64,000 bases of DNA from Gammaproteobacteria bacterium (GTDB taxonomy: Bacteria > Pseudomonadota > Gammaproteobacteria > Pseudomonadales > Pseudohongiellaceae). This document shows positions 17,286 to 25,904 of this stretch, one piece after another. The notes beneath the pieces are model-generated. The model was not told the DNA's origin, did no database searches, and worked only from the letters and a program-made list of their open reading frames with translations. The number at the start of each line of letters is the position of its first letter. The stretch's first letter is position 1. The stretch lies in the NCBI GenBank assembly GCA_030828385.1, contig JAURCS010000006.1, positions 19,012 to 83,011 on the forward strand, written 5' to 3'. The position numbers were made by a program, and so were the translations under genes.

Positions 17286-19520
17286 ATGACTATAAGACGC
17301 CACAAAGAATCCCCGTCATCATCAGGCCAGTTGAACCGTCGCTGCTTTCTGAAAGCCAGCACCATGGCCGGCGCCGGCTTTTCCCTGGCGACCTATTTCC
17401 AGGCCCCCAATGTACTGGCCGCTGACCAGCCCGGCTCCGATCAGCTCGAGTTGAATGCCTTTGTTGAAATTGGCCCCGACGGGTCTATTTCCCTCTACGC
17501 CCACAACCCGGAAAAAGGCCAGGGCACCAAGACCTCGCTGCCCATGATCATTGCCGAGGAACTGGGTGCGAACTGGAATGATGTCACCGTGGTCAGGGCC
17601 CCTTTTAATGAAGCCCGCTACGGCATACAACGCGCCGGGGGCTCCACCTCAACACCCCGCGAATTCGATCCCATGCGCCGCGCCGGTGCCGCCGCCCGCA
17701 CCATGCTGATTGGCGCAGCCGCCAGGCGATTATCTGAAGACCCCACCCTGTTTTACTCCGAGAACAGCCATGTCATCCATCGCAATAGCGGACAGGCGCT
17801 GACCTTTGCCGAACTGGCCCTGGATGCCGCCATAGAGCCAGTCCCGGACATGGACACTCTGGTCTTTAAGCCCCGAAGTGAATACACCATTATCGGCACC
17901 CATGTGGGCGACGTGGACAACCACACCATCGTCAGCGGGGCCAGCCTGTATGGCTCGGATATCCAGCTGCCGGGTATGCTGTACGCCGTCTATGAAAAAT
18001 GCCCTGCCACTTACGGCAGGGTAGTCAGTGTCAATCTTGATCACATCAAATCCTTGCCCGGCATTGTTGATGCTTTTATGGTCGAGGGTAATGACAATGT
18101 CGGTGAACTGCTGGACGGTGTCGCCATCGTCGCCCGCTCCACCTGGCAGGCCTTCAAGGCAAGACAGCAACTGGACGTGCAGTGGGACACCTCAAAAGCC
18201 TCCAAAGACGATAATGTTGATTTCTTCACCCGTGCCCAGGCGGTTGCCGATGCGCCATGGCCGGCTGACAAGCAGATCGCCGAATCAGGCAATGTTGAAA
18301 ATGAGTTCAACAGTGACCTGACCACCGTGGTCACCAGCAGCTACCATTTTCCCTACCTGGCCCATGCCTGCATGGAGCCCATGAACTGCACCGCCCATTA
18401 CCATGCAGATTCCAACTCTCTGGAGATCTGGGCACCCACACGCCAGCCGCAACTCACCGTGGCGTCCATGGGCAATGTCTTCGACATTCCCCCTGAAAAT
18501 ATCACTCTGCACATGATGCGCATGGGCGGCTCGTTTGGCCGTCGCCGCCTGCAGGATTATTCCTGCGAGGCCGCCGCCATTGCCCGGCGTTTTGATGTGC
18601 CGGTGAAACTACTCTGGACAAGGGAAGATGACCTTATGCATGACCAGTACCGCCCCGGCGGCATCTACGCCTTCAAGGGTGCGGTTAGCCGCGAGGGCAG
18701 GGTAGTGGCCATGCAGAATCACCTGATTGGCGGCTCCGTACGCGGCGTCGCCACCGCCGGCACCCGCCTGAGCCGTGACGAATTCCCGGCCCTGAATATC
18801 GATCACTACCGCGCCGCGGTATCTCTGATCGACACCAACACCCCCACCGGTTCCTGGCGCGCCCCCGGCTCCAACGCCACCGGCTGGGCCGTGCAAAGCT
18901 TTATTGACGAACTGGCCCACGCTGCTGGCCGCGACCCCGTGGAACACCTCATTGAGATGATGGGCGAACCGCGCTGGTTCGAAGAGGGCAGCACCGGCTC
19001 ACTGAATACCGGCCGCGCCGTGGACGTCATCAAACTCGCCGCCGAACAAAGCGGTTGGGGTAAAGCCCTGCCTGCCGGGCATGGCATGGGTATCGCTTTT
19101 CACTTCAGTCATGCCGGCCATGTGGCCGAGGTGGCCGAAGTCAGTGTGGATGCCAATAACAAGGTTACTGTTCACAGGGTCACAGCAGCGGTGGATATCG
19201 GGCCGGTCATCAACATGAGCGGCGCAATCAAACAGGTGCAGGGTGCGGTGTTCGATGGCATCAGTTCACTGGCCGGGCTTGAGATCACCATGAAAGACGG
19301 TGTGGTGCAGCAGGATAATTTTCATCAGTACAACTTGTTGCGGATAAAGAATGCACGTACCGAGATTGATGTGCATTTTATCCAGAGTGATCATCATCCT
19401 ACCGGATTGGGGGAGCCGGCGTTGCCACCGTTGATGCCGGCGGTTTGTAATGGGATTTTTGCGGCGACGGGGAAGAGGGTTAGGAAGTTGCCGATTACCA
19501 GGGAAGGGCTTTTGGTTTAG
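17286..19520 (+). CDS. Tat-exported molybdopterin-binding dehydrogenase large subunit (IorB/isoquinoline 1-oxidoreductase beta-like)
   Basis: This 744-residue protein belongs to the xanthine-dehydrogenase family of Mo hydroxylases, in the IorB-like subgroup with an exported large subunit. It begins with a twin-arginine signal (LNRRCFLKAS, arginines 18-19, then a hydrophobic Ala/Gly stretch ending NVLAA). Molybdopterin-contact motifs include MRMGGSFGRRRLQDYSCEAA and GSWRAPGSNATGWAVQSFID. The C-terminal GLGEPALPPLMPAV carries the catalytic Glu (E710). The partner [2Fe-2S] subunit (IorA type) and a cytochrome partner are not adjacent. The start is the ATG at 17286, 8 nt after AGGA. The gene looks visibly more GC-rich than the flanking genes. 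The substrate is unknown. Confidence 0.88.
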   Translation: MTIRRHKESPSSSGQLNRRCFLKASTMAGAGFSLATYFQAPNVLAADQPGSDQLELNAFVEIGPDGSISLYAHNPEKGQGTKTSLPMIIAEELGANWNDVTVVRAPFNEARYGIQRAGGSTSTPREFDPMRRAGAAARTMLIGAAARRLSEDPTLFYSENSHVIHRNSGQALTFAELALDAAIEPVPDMDTLVFKPRSEYTIIGTHVGDVDNHTIVSGASLYGSDIQLPGMLYAVYEKCPATYGRVVSVNLDHIKSLPGIVDAFMVEGNDNVGELLDGVAIVARSTWQAFKARQQLDVQWDTSKASKDDNVDFFTRAQAVADAPWPADKQIAESGNVENEFNSDLTTVVTSSYHFPYLAHACMEPMNCTAHYHADSNSLEIWAPTRQPQLTVASMGNVFDIPPENITLHMMRMGGSFGRRRLQDYSCEAAAIARRFDVPVKLLWTREDDLMHDQYRPGGIYAFKGAVSREGRVVAMQNHLIGGSVRGVATAGTRLSRDEFPALNIDHYRAAVSLIDTNTPTGSWRAPGSNATGWAVQSFIDELAHAAGRDPVEHLIEMMGEPRWFEEGSTGSLNTGRAVDVIKLAAEQSGWGKALPAGHGMGIAFHFSHAGHVAEVAEVSVDANNKVTVHRVTAAVDIGPVINMSGAIKQVQGAVFDGISSLAGLEITMKDGVVQQDNFHQYNLLRIKNARTEIDVHFIQSDHHPTGLGEPALPPLMPAVCNGIFAATGKRVRKLPITREGLLV

Positions 19521-19524
19521 GCGA

Positions 19525-19554
19525 GTTGCAAGCGTCCCTATTCGACCCTAGTCC
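19525..19554 (+). repeat. Half-copy of the GTTGCAAGCGTCCC repeat
   Basis: GTTGCAAGCGTCCC at 19525-19538 is identical to the inner part of the 22-bp inverted repeat at 41561-41633, and the TTCGAC that follows also resembles the flank there. It lies just after the molybdenum hydroxylase gene. Confidence 0.55.
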
Positions 19555-19575
19555 GAAACAAATTGATTTTGAAAA

Positions 19576-19602
19576 AAACCCACCATTTGGTGGGTTTGTT
19601 GT
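19576..19602. terminator. Bidirectional intrinsic terminator
   Basis: A 9-bp stem AAACCCACC (19576-19584) and GGTGGGTTT (19589-19597) has loop ATTT, with A-rich sequence before and T-rich after. It lies between two convergent genes and can serve both. Confidence 0.8.
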
Positions 19603-19607
19603 TTAAG

Positions 19608-19646
19608 AATCAAGGGGAATCAAGGAGTCAGGTTACTTGTTCCCCA
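19608..19646. repeat. Dispersed repeat copy (GTCAGGTTACTTGTTCCCC)
   Basis: AATCAAGGGG and AATCAAGGAGTCAGGTTACT followed by TGTTCCCC match the second flavour of the dispersed repeat, seen also at 30756 and 37568. It lies just inside the convergent gap before the esterase-like gene end. Confidence 0.6.
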
Positions 19647-19657
19647 GATTAAGAGTT

Positions 19658-20686
19658 TTATTGACGAGTAAACTGGTCGAACCATTCGAAGGCTGGTGCA
19701 CCAAGTACCTCATGAGTACCCGGTCGTACCGTTACTCTCAAATTATCCACGGCGCGTCGCAGATAAATCACCCGTCCCGACAAGGGATCCACACGTAGCG
19801 TTTCTTCTGGTGGAATTTCCGCGTTCGGCGCAAATTTTTTGATATCCTGATCAGAAATCAGACCTGGAGCCAAGGCCCTGAAAGCACGCAAGGAGTTTTG
19901 TACGGGCACTAAACCATCTCCCAGCTGACCGTTCAAATCCAAGGGAGGAAGGTGCAATCCTGGTTCGAAGTGATTAATTGGTGAACGCACATTGATCTTG
20001 TCGCGTATGTCAGCCGAGAGATCTGGATCACCGCCAAAGCATTCTCGCATCGAAGCACCGTAGCGATTGTCCTTGTCCTTCTCGTACATCACCAAAAGGT
20101 CTCCAAAACCACTCCAGGCGCTGACAGCGGCCCAAACCTCGGGGTGCCTGTGCGCCATGATCAAGCTCATAAATCCACCGCCGGAGAAGCCAACCAGATA
20201 AATCTTGCTCTCATCAATGGAGTAATTGGATTTAGCCCAGCTCACAACATCAAGAATGTCCTGCTGGGCAAACTCATTGCCGCAGTGGTTAACAAAGGGG
20301 CCACGGTAATCCGGAATAGCAAGAAGCCAGCCGCGTTCGGCCGCAGCAGCCTCAATGTCCGGACGCCGGTCGGTGTAGCCGACACTCCAGCCGTGCAGGT
20401 AAACCACCAGGCCCATAGGATACTCAATTTTATCCTGGGGAACGACAATGGCGACATTCTGTTCCTTACCATCCAGACTACTGGGTATCTGGACTACTTC
20501 ATAGCCGGGCGGTTCTGGCAGTGAAGCTGTCGGCGGCAGGTTATTGATTGCTGCCTGATCGATATCCATTACGACAGCGGGTGTAGAAGTTAATGTCGAG
20601 GTTAACGCCCCGCAGCCGACGAGAGCTATGCTGCTGGCAAAAACCACCAGCAGGGAGGCACGTAAGTTGGTCAATACATGTAGCAT
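19658..20686 (-). CDS. Lipoprotein alpha/beta hydrolase (PHB-depolymerase/feruloyl-esterase-like)
   Basis: The 342-residue protein has a lipobox (IALVGC, Cys25), so it is membrane-anchored in the envelope. The hydrolase domain shows the oxyanion motif YLHGWS (96-101), the Asp/Arg-rich DRRPDIEAAAAERGW, and the nucleophile motif GFSGGG (Ser168). Candidate triad partners are an Asp in NGQLGDGLVP and a His in RPGTHEVLG near the C-terminus, so the triad looks complete. This pattern fits secreted esterases of the polyhydroxybutyrate-depolymerase type (LpqC-like). The SD AGGAGA lies 6 nt before the ATG. The substrate is unknown. Confidence 0.83.
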   Translation of the reverse strand: MLHVLTNLRASLLVVFASSIALVGCGALTSTLTSTPAVVMDIDQAAINNLPPTASLPEPPGYEVVQIPSSLDGKEQNVAIVVPQDKIEYPMGLVVYLHGWSVGYTDRRPDIEAAAAERGWLLAIPDYRGPFVNHCGNEFAQQDILDVVSWAKSNYSIDESKIYLVGFSGGGFMSLIMAHRHPEVWAAVSAWSGFGDLLVMYEKDKDNRYGASMRECFGGDPDLSADIRDKINVRSPINHFEPGLHLPPLDLNGQLGDGLVPVQNSLRAFRALAPGLISDQDIKKFAPNAEIPPEETLRVDPLSGRVIYLRRAVDNLRVTVRPGTHEVLGAPAFEWFDQFTRQ

Positions 20687-20926
20687 AAGTATTCTCCTGG
20701 AATTTTAATATTCGTGTTAACCGAAGTCTTGATTGTGCCTCGACATATCCGGGACCTTGCCGGGACTTGCCTGTCTCTGCCAGCCTGTGCAGAAAAATCA
20801 TGATTGGCCCGCCGGGACATCTGCCCGGAACAAACGGAATTTGAGTTAACTGTTATATTTTGTACCTGTATAAATCAAATGGATAAAAATCTGAAAGGAC
20901 CGCTCTGTTAGCAAACCTGTGACTTG

Positions 20927-22240
20927 CTATTCCAGTTCACTCCGACATGTTTCATTCGCGGTAAATGCAGTCACAGCAACCAGCAAGGTTATGGCAAGAG
21001 CAAAACTGCCGACTTTCAATGGAATGTTCTCAGAACCCGGTGGCGCAATGGCGATAAATACTGCCGGGAAAAAGGCAGTGATCATGGTGCCGAGGTTTTG
21101 TGAGATTGCCATCGCAGAAACCCTGACTTTGGCCGGGAAAAGTTCCGGGTAAAAACTGGGAAAGACAGCATTGTAGCCCTGGTAAATAATCCCCCACATC
21201 AATAGTGATAGAGCAATGGCCATCGGCATATTGTGAATGCTGATGGCGTAGAGGTAGGCAAAAGAGAGTAATCCGGCACCCAGAGAGCCAAACATGATTG
21301 GCTTGCGTCGGCCTATCCCGTCGGACATTTTTCCGACAAATGGAATTACCACCACTGCGATGATGTTTCCCAGAACCGGTATCCATAAATAGACGGCAGT
21401 TGAAAAACCGATGCCGTAACTTTCCTGCACAGCATAGGCAGCACCGAAAACAGTGGCAACGATGGGAATGACATTCATCAGTGACATCACCATGACACGC
21501 AGCATGTTTGGCCAGTGCTCCCGGATAGCTGTCAATGCGGGAAGGACTTGATCCTTGCTGTCTTCCACTTTGGCATTGAAAACGGGTGTTTCATCTACGC
21601 TTCTGCGAATGATGAAGCCGGCAATAATGACAATAAAGCTGAGCAGGAAAGGAATCCGCCAACCCCAGCTTTCGAAACCTTCCGGGGACAGGTAATACGC
21701 CAAAGGCAGAAATATGGCTGCCGCCAGGATCTGTCCGGCCTGAACACCTTGCAGGGTAAAGCTGGCATAAAAGCCACGCTGTCCTGCGGGGGCGTGTTCC
21801 AGGATCATTGTACTTGCCCCGGAAATTTCCCCGGCTACGGCAAAGCCTTGTATCAATCGTAGAAGAACCAGTATAAGCGGTGCCATCCAGCCTATTTGCT
21901 CGTAAGTGGGTAGCAATCCCACCCCCATGGTGGAGCCTCCCATCATGAACATGCATAAAAGCAGTACTTTTTTGCGACCATGGGTGTCTCCCCAATGGCC
22001 AAGGAAAATGGCCCCAATGGGTCTTGCTATATAACCGACACCGTAAGTGGCCAGCGAGGCGATCAGAGCCACGCGTGGATCCTCTGAGGGGAAGAACAGT
22101 TGCGGAAACACCAGTGCCGAAGCGGTGGCATAAATGAAAAAATCATAATATTCAAGCACCGAGCCTATCCAGCCACTGGCAGTAGCCTTGCGTGTTTGCT
22201 CGTGAACTTGGGTTTTTCCTTTCAACAGGTCACTTATCAT
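20927..22240 (-). CDS. MHS-family MFS transporter (metabolite:H+ symporter)
   Basis: The 437-residue protein has 12 predicted transmembrane helices. It shows metabolite:H+ symporter signatures: SVLEYYDFFIYATASALVFP in helix 1, GHWGDTHGRKKVL in the first cytoplasmic loop, RLIQGFAVAGEISGASTMI with GE in helix 4, and GKMSDGIGRRKPI in the central loop. Relatives carry shikimate, alpha-ketoglutarate, proline/betaine or aromatic acids. It is the last gene of a minus-strand operon behind a shikimate/quinate-dehydrogenase-like gene and a hydroxycinnamoyl-CoA hydratase-lyase remnant. An aromatic or hydroaromatic acid is therefore the likely cargo. Confidence 0.9.
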   Translation of the reverse strand: MISDLLKGKTQVHEQTRKATASGWIGSVLEYYDFFIYATASALVFPQLFFPSEDPRVALIASLATYGVGYIARPIGAIFLGHWGDTHGRKKVLLLCMFMMGGSTMGVGLLPTYEQIGWMAPLILVLLRLIQGFAVAGEISGASTMILEHAPAGQRGFYASFTLQGVQAGQILAAAIFLPLAYYLSPEGFESWGWRIPFLLSFIVIIAGFIIRRSVDETPVFNAKVEDSKDQVLPALTAIREHWPNMLRVMVMSLMNVIPIVATVFGAAYAVQESYGIGFSTAVYLWIPVLGNIIAVVVIPFVGKMSDGIGRRKPIMFGSLGAGLLSFAYLYAISIHNMPMAIALSLLMWGIIYQGYNAVFPSFYPELFPAKVRVSAMAISQNLGTMITAFFPAVFIAIAPPGSENIPLKVGSFALAITLLVAVTAFTANETCRSELE

Positions 22241-22242
22241 TA

Positions 22243-22702
22243 TTATTTTCTGGCAAACAACTCAGTTGGAACAGCATCAATACCTATTCGGGATTGAGAC
22301 TTATTATAACCGTCCAGTCCCGGCTTGTAGGTTTTATGATCAATGAACTGCTTGAAACCGTCTTTGCGGCCTTCATGGTCAAAATAATTAGTCGCTTTCT
22401 GTGCCGTCACCAAGTAATCCTCTGCATTGTCATAGGTCATGTACATAACGTGTCGGATTGCGTCCTTGGTGGTCTTCATCGGTTAGCACTAATACACCGA
22501 CATCGTCTCTATATTCCAGAGCATCCAGAACGCGCAAAATCTGCCGGTTTAGTTTCGAGTTCATACAATTGCGTTTTTCCGGGCGATTGAATTTTACCCA
22601 GGCAAAATTGTTTTTCATTTCATAGGCTACTGTGTCTTGTTTTTGTTCTTTATATGCCATTGGGTGCTCATAATTTTTTCGTGTTAGTTTTATTTGTGTC
22701 AT
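22243..22702 (-). pseudogene. Remnant of hydroxycinnamoyl-CoA hydratase-lyase (enoyl-CoA hydratase family), internal deletion
   Basis: Two out-of-frame pieces remain. The first (from 22702) has the N-terminus VAYEMKNNFAWVKFNRPEKR, then N-C-M-N-SKLNRQILRVLDALE and VGVLVLT. The second (22479 to 22243) has the C-terminus NAEDYLVTAQKATNYFDHEG and GFKQFIDHKTYKPGLDGY. Both ends match the p-hydroxycinnamoyl-CoA hydratase/lyase (Ech/HCHL) family, about 275 residues long. The whole catalytic core (oxyanion-hole GG motif and catalytic Glu) is missing, a loss of roughly 370-400 bp. The gene is packed between the dehydrogenase and transporter genes. An assembly deletion is a possible alternative. Confidence 0.75.
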
Positions 22703-22786
22703 TCAGCATCAAATCTCTGGTGAAGGTCACCTGATAAATAGACTGATGCAATAGATTTTTTCATCTGGGTTTACAGTCTACTTTTT

Positions 22787-23629
22787 TCAGTCAAACCAGT
22801 TGCGTATTGTTGCCAGCAGTTTTTCATCGGGCTCTATTTCAATCCCCGTGAAGATAGTAAAAGCATCTAGGCCCTGGTAAATCCAAAGATCATAGCCGGA
22901 GATACATTGCAACCCGGCATCACGACACTTGGAAAGAAGTTCAGTTTCCATGGGAGTGTAAACCACATCAAATGCCCACTGCTGTTTGTCGATCAGCTCT
23001 AAATTAATGGCAGAGCCAGGATGGTTGTACATTCCCAATTCGGTGCAGTTGACCAGACCATCGGCTGACAATACGGCTGACTCGATATTCCCGCAGGTCA
23101 CCACACTCGCATTCAACCCTTTTTGCTCAAGAGTCTTTGCCAGGATCCGGGCCTGCATTTCCTTGCGATCATAAATCACCATCTCCTTACAACCCAGTGT
23201 CGCCAGGGCGAAAGCAATAGCTTTACCGACACCCCCAGCTCCTACCAGGAAGACTTTTCCGGGTGACTGCTGGTTTCTATGCTTGTTGTAGGCACGGATA
23301 AAGCCGCTGTAATCTGTATTGGCTCCTAGGATTTGACCGTTCTCAAATTTCAGGGTGTTAAAGGAGCCAATCTGGTCATGCTCAGAGATGATGGGGCGTG
23401 CTACCAAGCTCACCACATCACTTTTATAGGGATGGGTAATATTCAGGCCGGTGTAATTTTCCTGAACAGATTTTTTTACAATTTCTATGGGACTGAAGCT
23501 TGCATGCAACTCGCCATCGACCTTGCCATAGTTGATGTCTATGCCTGAAACTTTGCCAAGGTATTCCTGAAGCTGGGGCATACGTGAATGCTTGATGCCA
23601 GAACCAACCAGATTAATTTTCAGAACCAT
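22787..23629 (-). CDS. Shikimate/quinate dehydrogenase family protein (AroE/YdiB-like)
   Basis: The 280-residue protein has the substrate domain with GIKHSRMPQ (variant of the shikimate-binding HSxSP), GLNITHPYK with the catalytic Lys69, and GANTDYSG with Asp106. The Rossmann domain has GAGGVGKA (130-137) and a basic-residue-containing YDRKE after beta-2. It ends with CISGYDLWIYQGLDAF. A housekeeping aroE is usually elsewhere. The operon context with an aromatic CoA lyase remnant, a transporter and a divergent LysR regulator points to catabolic quinate/shikimate use. That role is inference. It is the first gene of its operon. Confidence 0.87.
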   Translation of the reverse strand: MVLKINLVGSGIKHSRMPQLQEYLGKVSGIDINYGKVDGELHASFSPIEIVKKSVQENYTGLNITHPYKSDVVSLVARPIISEHDQIGSFNTLKFENGQILGANTDYSGFIRAYNKHRNQQSPGKVFLVGAGGVGKAIAFALATLGCKEMVIYDRKEMQARILAKTLEQKGLNASVVTCGNIESAVLSADGLVNCTELGMYNHPGSAINLELIDKQQWAFDVVYTPMETELLSKCRDAGLQCISGYDLWIYQGLDAFTIFTGIEIEPDEKLLATIRNWFD

Positions 23630-23723
23630 TCAGTCTCTCTCTATTCGGGAAATAAAAATGTTGAGACGGGCAATTAGAAGGTATTACAGCCTGCTAAGTA
23701 AAATATCCAAATTTCCAAAGCCT

Positions 23724-23738
23724 ATAACATAGTGTTAT
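23724..23738. promoter_or_regulatory. Putative LysR-type operator (T-N11-A dyad)
   Basis: ATAAC-N5-GTTAT is a perfect dyad with the T-N11-A core typical of LysR-type regulators (T at 23725, A at 23737). It lies 43 bp before the lysR start, in the 151 bp gap shared with the divergent dehydrogenase operon. Confidence 0.55.
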
Positions 23739-23780
23739 GAAGCGATTTTAGTGTAAGCTTTGTGGATTTGGGGGTAATGC

Positions 23781-24671
23781 ATGATTCTGAATTTCAGGCA
23801 ATTAGAAGTTTTCCGGGCCATCATTATTGCCAAGACAGTCAGTGGCGCTGCAGATATGTTGCATGTGTCCCAACCCGGAATCAGCAGGCTGCTGAAGTAT
23901 ATGGAATACAAGCTCGGCATCGTCCTGTTCGAGCGCCACAAGGGCAGGTTGCTGCCGACACCGGAGGCCCTTGAGCTGTTCCGGGAACTGGGCCCAATTT
24001 ATGATCGGATCGAAGGTCTGGACCTGGTCGTCCAACGCATTACTTCCAACGAAGACCTGGAATTCAAGATTGCCTGTACACCAAGCGTTGCTAATTATTT
24101 GTTGCCTTCCCTGATGGCAAGGCTCGTTAAGAATAAGCCGGGTATTAAAATCAAAATGGAATCATTTCCCAACGAAATTATTACTGATTACATAATCCAG
24201 AGGCGCCTGGATTTTGCCATCGCTTTCCATACCCAGGACCATCCCCTGTTACTGGCAGAACCCGCACTCTCTCTGAAACTGGAGTGTGTTGTGCCGAGGG
24301 GCCATGCCTTAGCCGGTCGAAAGGGCGTCAGCTTCAGGGATATTATCCAATACCCTCTTGTGACATATTATAACGATACATTGCTGGGCACGACATTGAA
24401 TAAGGCCTGTGAATGCCTGGAAAAAGAGCCGGAAACAGCGGTTGTAGTGCGTTTTGCCAACGAAGCCTGCGCTCTGGTGGAACAGGGGCTTGGTATCACC
24501 ATAGCCTATCAATATACGGCATTGCCTGAACGCTATCCGACACTCACTACGATACCAGTGAAAATGGAAAGTCAGCGCCTGCATTTCCTCCGGCACAACG
24601 GTATTCCGATGTCAAATAATGTCAGAGAGATTTACGATCTGGCCAAATCTGAATTACGTAAGCTGGTTTAA
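23781..24671 (+). CDS. LysR-family transcriptional regulator
   Basis: The 296-residue length is typical. The N-terminal winged helix-turn-helix covers about residues 1-60 (FRQLEVFRAIIIAKTVSGAA, MLHVSQPGISRLLKYMEYKL, VLFERHKGRLLPTPE). The C-terminal type-2 periplasmic-binding-like effector domain starts near residue 90 (EFKIACTPSVANYLLPSLMA) and ends with ACALVEQGLGITIAYQY. It is divergent from the dehydrogenase/HCHL-remnant/MHS-transporter operon and has a T-N11-A dyad between. It is therefore the likely activator of that operon, responding to an aromatic or hydroaromatic acid. Confidence 0.92.
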   Translation: MILNFRQLEVFRAIIIAKTVSGAADMLHVSQPGISRLLKYMEYKLGIVLFERHKGRLLPTPEALELFRELGPIYDRIEGLDLVVQRITSNEDLEFKIACTPSVANYLLPSLMARLVKNKPGIKIKMESFPNEIITDYIIQRRLDFAIAFHTQDHPLLLAEPALSLKLECVVPRGHALAGRKGVSFRDIIQYPLVTYYNDTLLGTTLNKACECLEKEPETAVVVRFANEACALVEQGLGITIAYQYTALPERYPTLTTIPVKMESQRLHFLRHNGIPMSNNVREIYDLAKSELRKLV

Positions 24672-24752
24672 AACGTGCACTTTTCTTAATCTACACGCTC
24701 AAAATCCTAGTTCGACTGAATCTCAGAACCTATAATTCCATGTTATGGATGC

Positions 24753-24796
24753 CCAATTAATCGGTATTGGTGTACATTAATCTATTATGGATTAAT
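24753..24796. promoter_or_regulatory. Inverted-repeat pair upstream of hydrolase-cytochrome operon
   Basis: CCAAT and ATTGG flank 24753-24770, and ATTAATC-N7-GATTAAT is a perfect 7-bp inverted repeat at 24776-24796. Both sit about 135-175 bp before the hydrolase start and could be operator sites. No regulator is assigned. Confidence 0.3.
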
Positions 24797-24929
24797 GCTA
24801 CCATTGGTACTCATTTATTCGATTGCATGGATTTTTTCTTGTTGTGATTGTAAGCATGATTTCAAGACATATTCTCAGACAGTGATATCAAAATCCATAA
24901 AAACAAGCACTGCAGATTTTGGTTATAAC

Positions 24930-25904
24930 ATGAAAACTAGTTTTCACCTGAAGGCTGTCCTGGCCCTCATGACAATCGCCGTTGGCATAAATACTACTAT
25001 CGCACAGGATTTCGACATTTCGATCCAGCCGGTCGGCATACTCGGAGAAACAGGCGGCTCGGGTCCCTATCCTGCGGTTGCGCGTGCTTTTGCTGACATG
25101 CGTGAGAACACGGTGTATGTGCCCGCCACGCTGCCCGAAAAGCCTATGCCCTTGGTGATATGGGGCACTGGAGGTTGCCATGACAATGGTCTTGGTTATG
25201 CCGGATTTCTGCGCGAGATCGCGTCATACGGATTTATTATTATTTCCGGGGGATATCCGCGCTTTGAGCGCGAACTGTTGTCACCTGAGCAGTTGGCAGA
25301 GAGGAACTATAACAACTCCCCGAACCCGCTTGCTGCTTTGGAATTTACGACAGTTGCCCAACTCAAGGGGGCAATTGACTGGGCCAGGGCAGTTAATGAG
25401 GATGCTGCAAGCCCACTGCAAGGCAATATCGATCTCGATCGGATAGCCGCGATGGGACACAGCTGCGGTGGACTACAGGCAATTACATTGTTTGCCGATC
25501 CACATGTTGATACTGTGATTGCCTTCAATAGCGGCGCATTGAACGAACTACCTCCGCAACACTTGCGTCATAATAAAAACCTGAATGTAGGCAAGGAGAT
25601 CCTCGATGATCTGCATGGCCCTATTGCCTATATTAACGGTGGACCAGGCGACATCGCCTACCCGAATGCCAGTGACGACCTGGCACGGATCGAAAGCGTA
25701 CCGGTATTTTTTGCTGAGAATGGCGTCGGCCACGGTGGCACATTCCACTTTGACGCAAACGGTGGTGAGTACGCGAAAGTTGCAACAGCGTGGATGCAAT
25801 GGCAGCTCAACAATGACAAAGACGCTGCTAATATGTTCCTTGGCCCAGATTGCGGACTGTGCATAAGTGAGGGCTGGAAGGTGCAGCGAAAGGGAATCGA
25901 ATGA
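24930..25904 (+). CDS. Secreted alpha/beta hydrolase with C-terminal Cys pair
   Basis: The 324-residue protein starts at the ATG at 24930, which gives a signal peptide (HLKAVLALMTIAVGINTTIAQ). The domain has VIWGTGGCHDNG as the oxyanion region, the nucleophile motif GHSCGG (Ser178), and a His in GVGHGGTFHF near the C-terminus, so a triad is plausible. The chain ends with DCGLCISEGWKVQRKG. A paralogue at 28418-29296 has the same order of motifs and the same DC-x2-C...VQ-K ending. The stop overlaps the next start (ATGA), so hydrolase and cytochrome are translationally coupled. The substrate is unknown. Confidence 0.8.
   Translation: MKTSFHLKAVLALMTIAVGINTTIAQDFDISIQPVGILGETGGSGPYPAVARAFADMRENTVYVPATLPEKPMPLVIWGTGGCHDNGLGYAGFLREIASYGFIIISGGYPRFERELLSPEQLAERNYNNSPNPLAALEFTTVAQLKGAIDWARAVNEDAASPLQGNIDLDRIAAMGHSCGGLQAITLFADPHVDTVIAFNSGALNELPPQHLRHNKNLNVGKEILDDLHGPIAYINGGPGDIAYPNASDDLARIESVPVFFAENGVGHGGTFHFDANGGEYAKVATAWMQWQLNNDKDAANMFLGPDCGLCISEGWKVQRKGIE

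Noticed and set aside
22243-22479. A separate 78-residue protein gene
   Set aside because: Its sequence is the C-terminus of a hydratase-lyase whose N-terminus is just upstream, so it is treated as part of one pseudogene.
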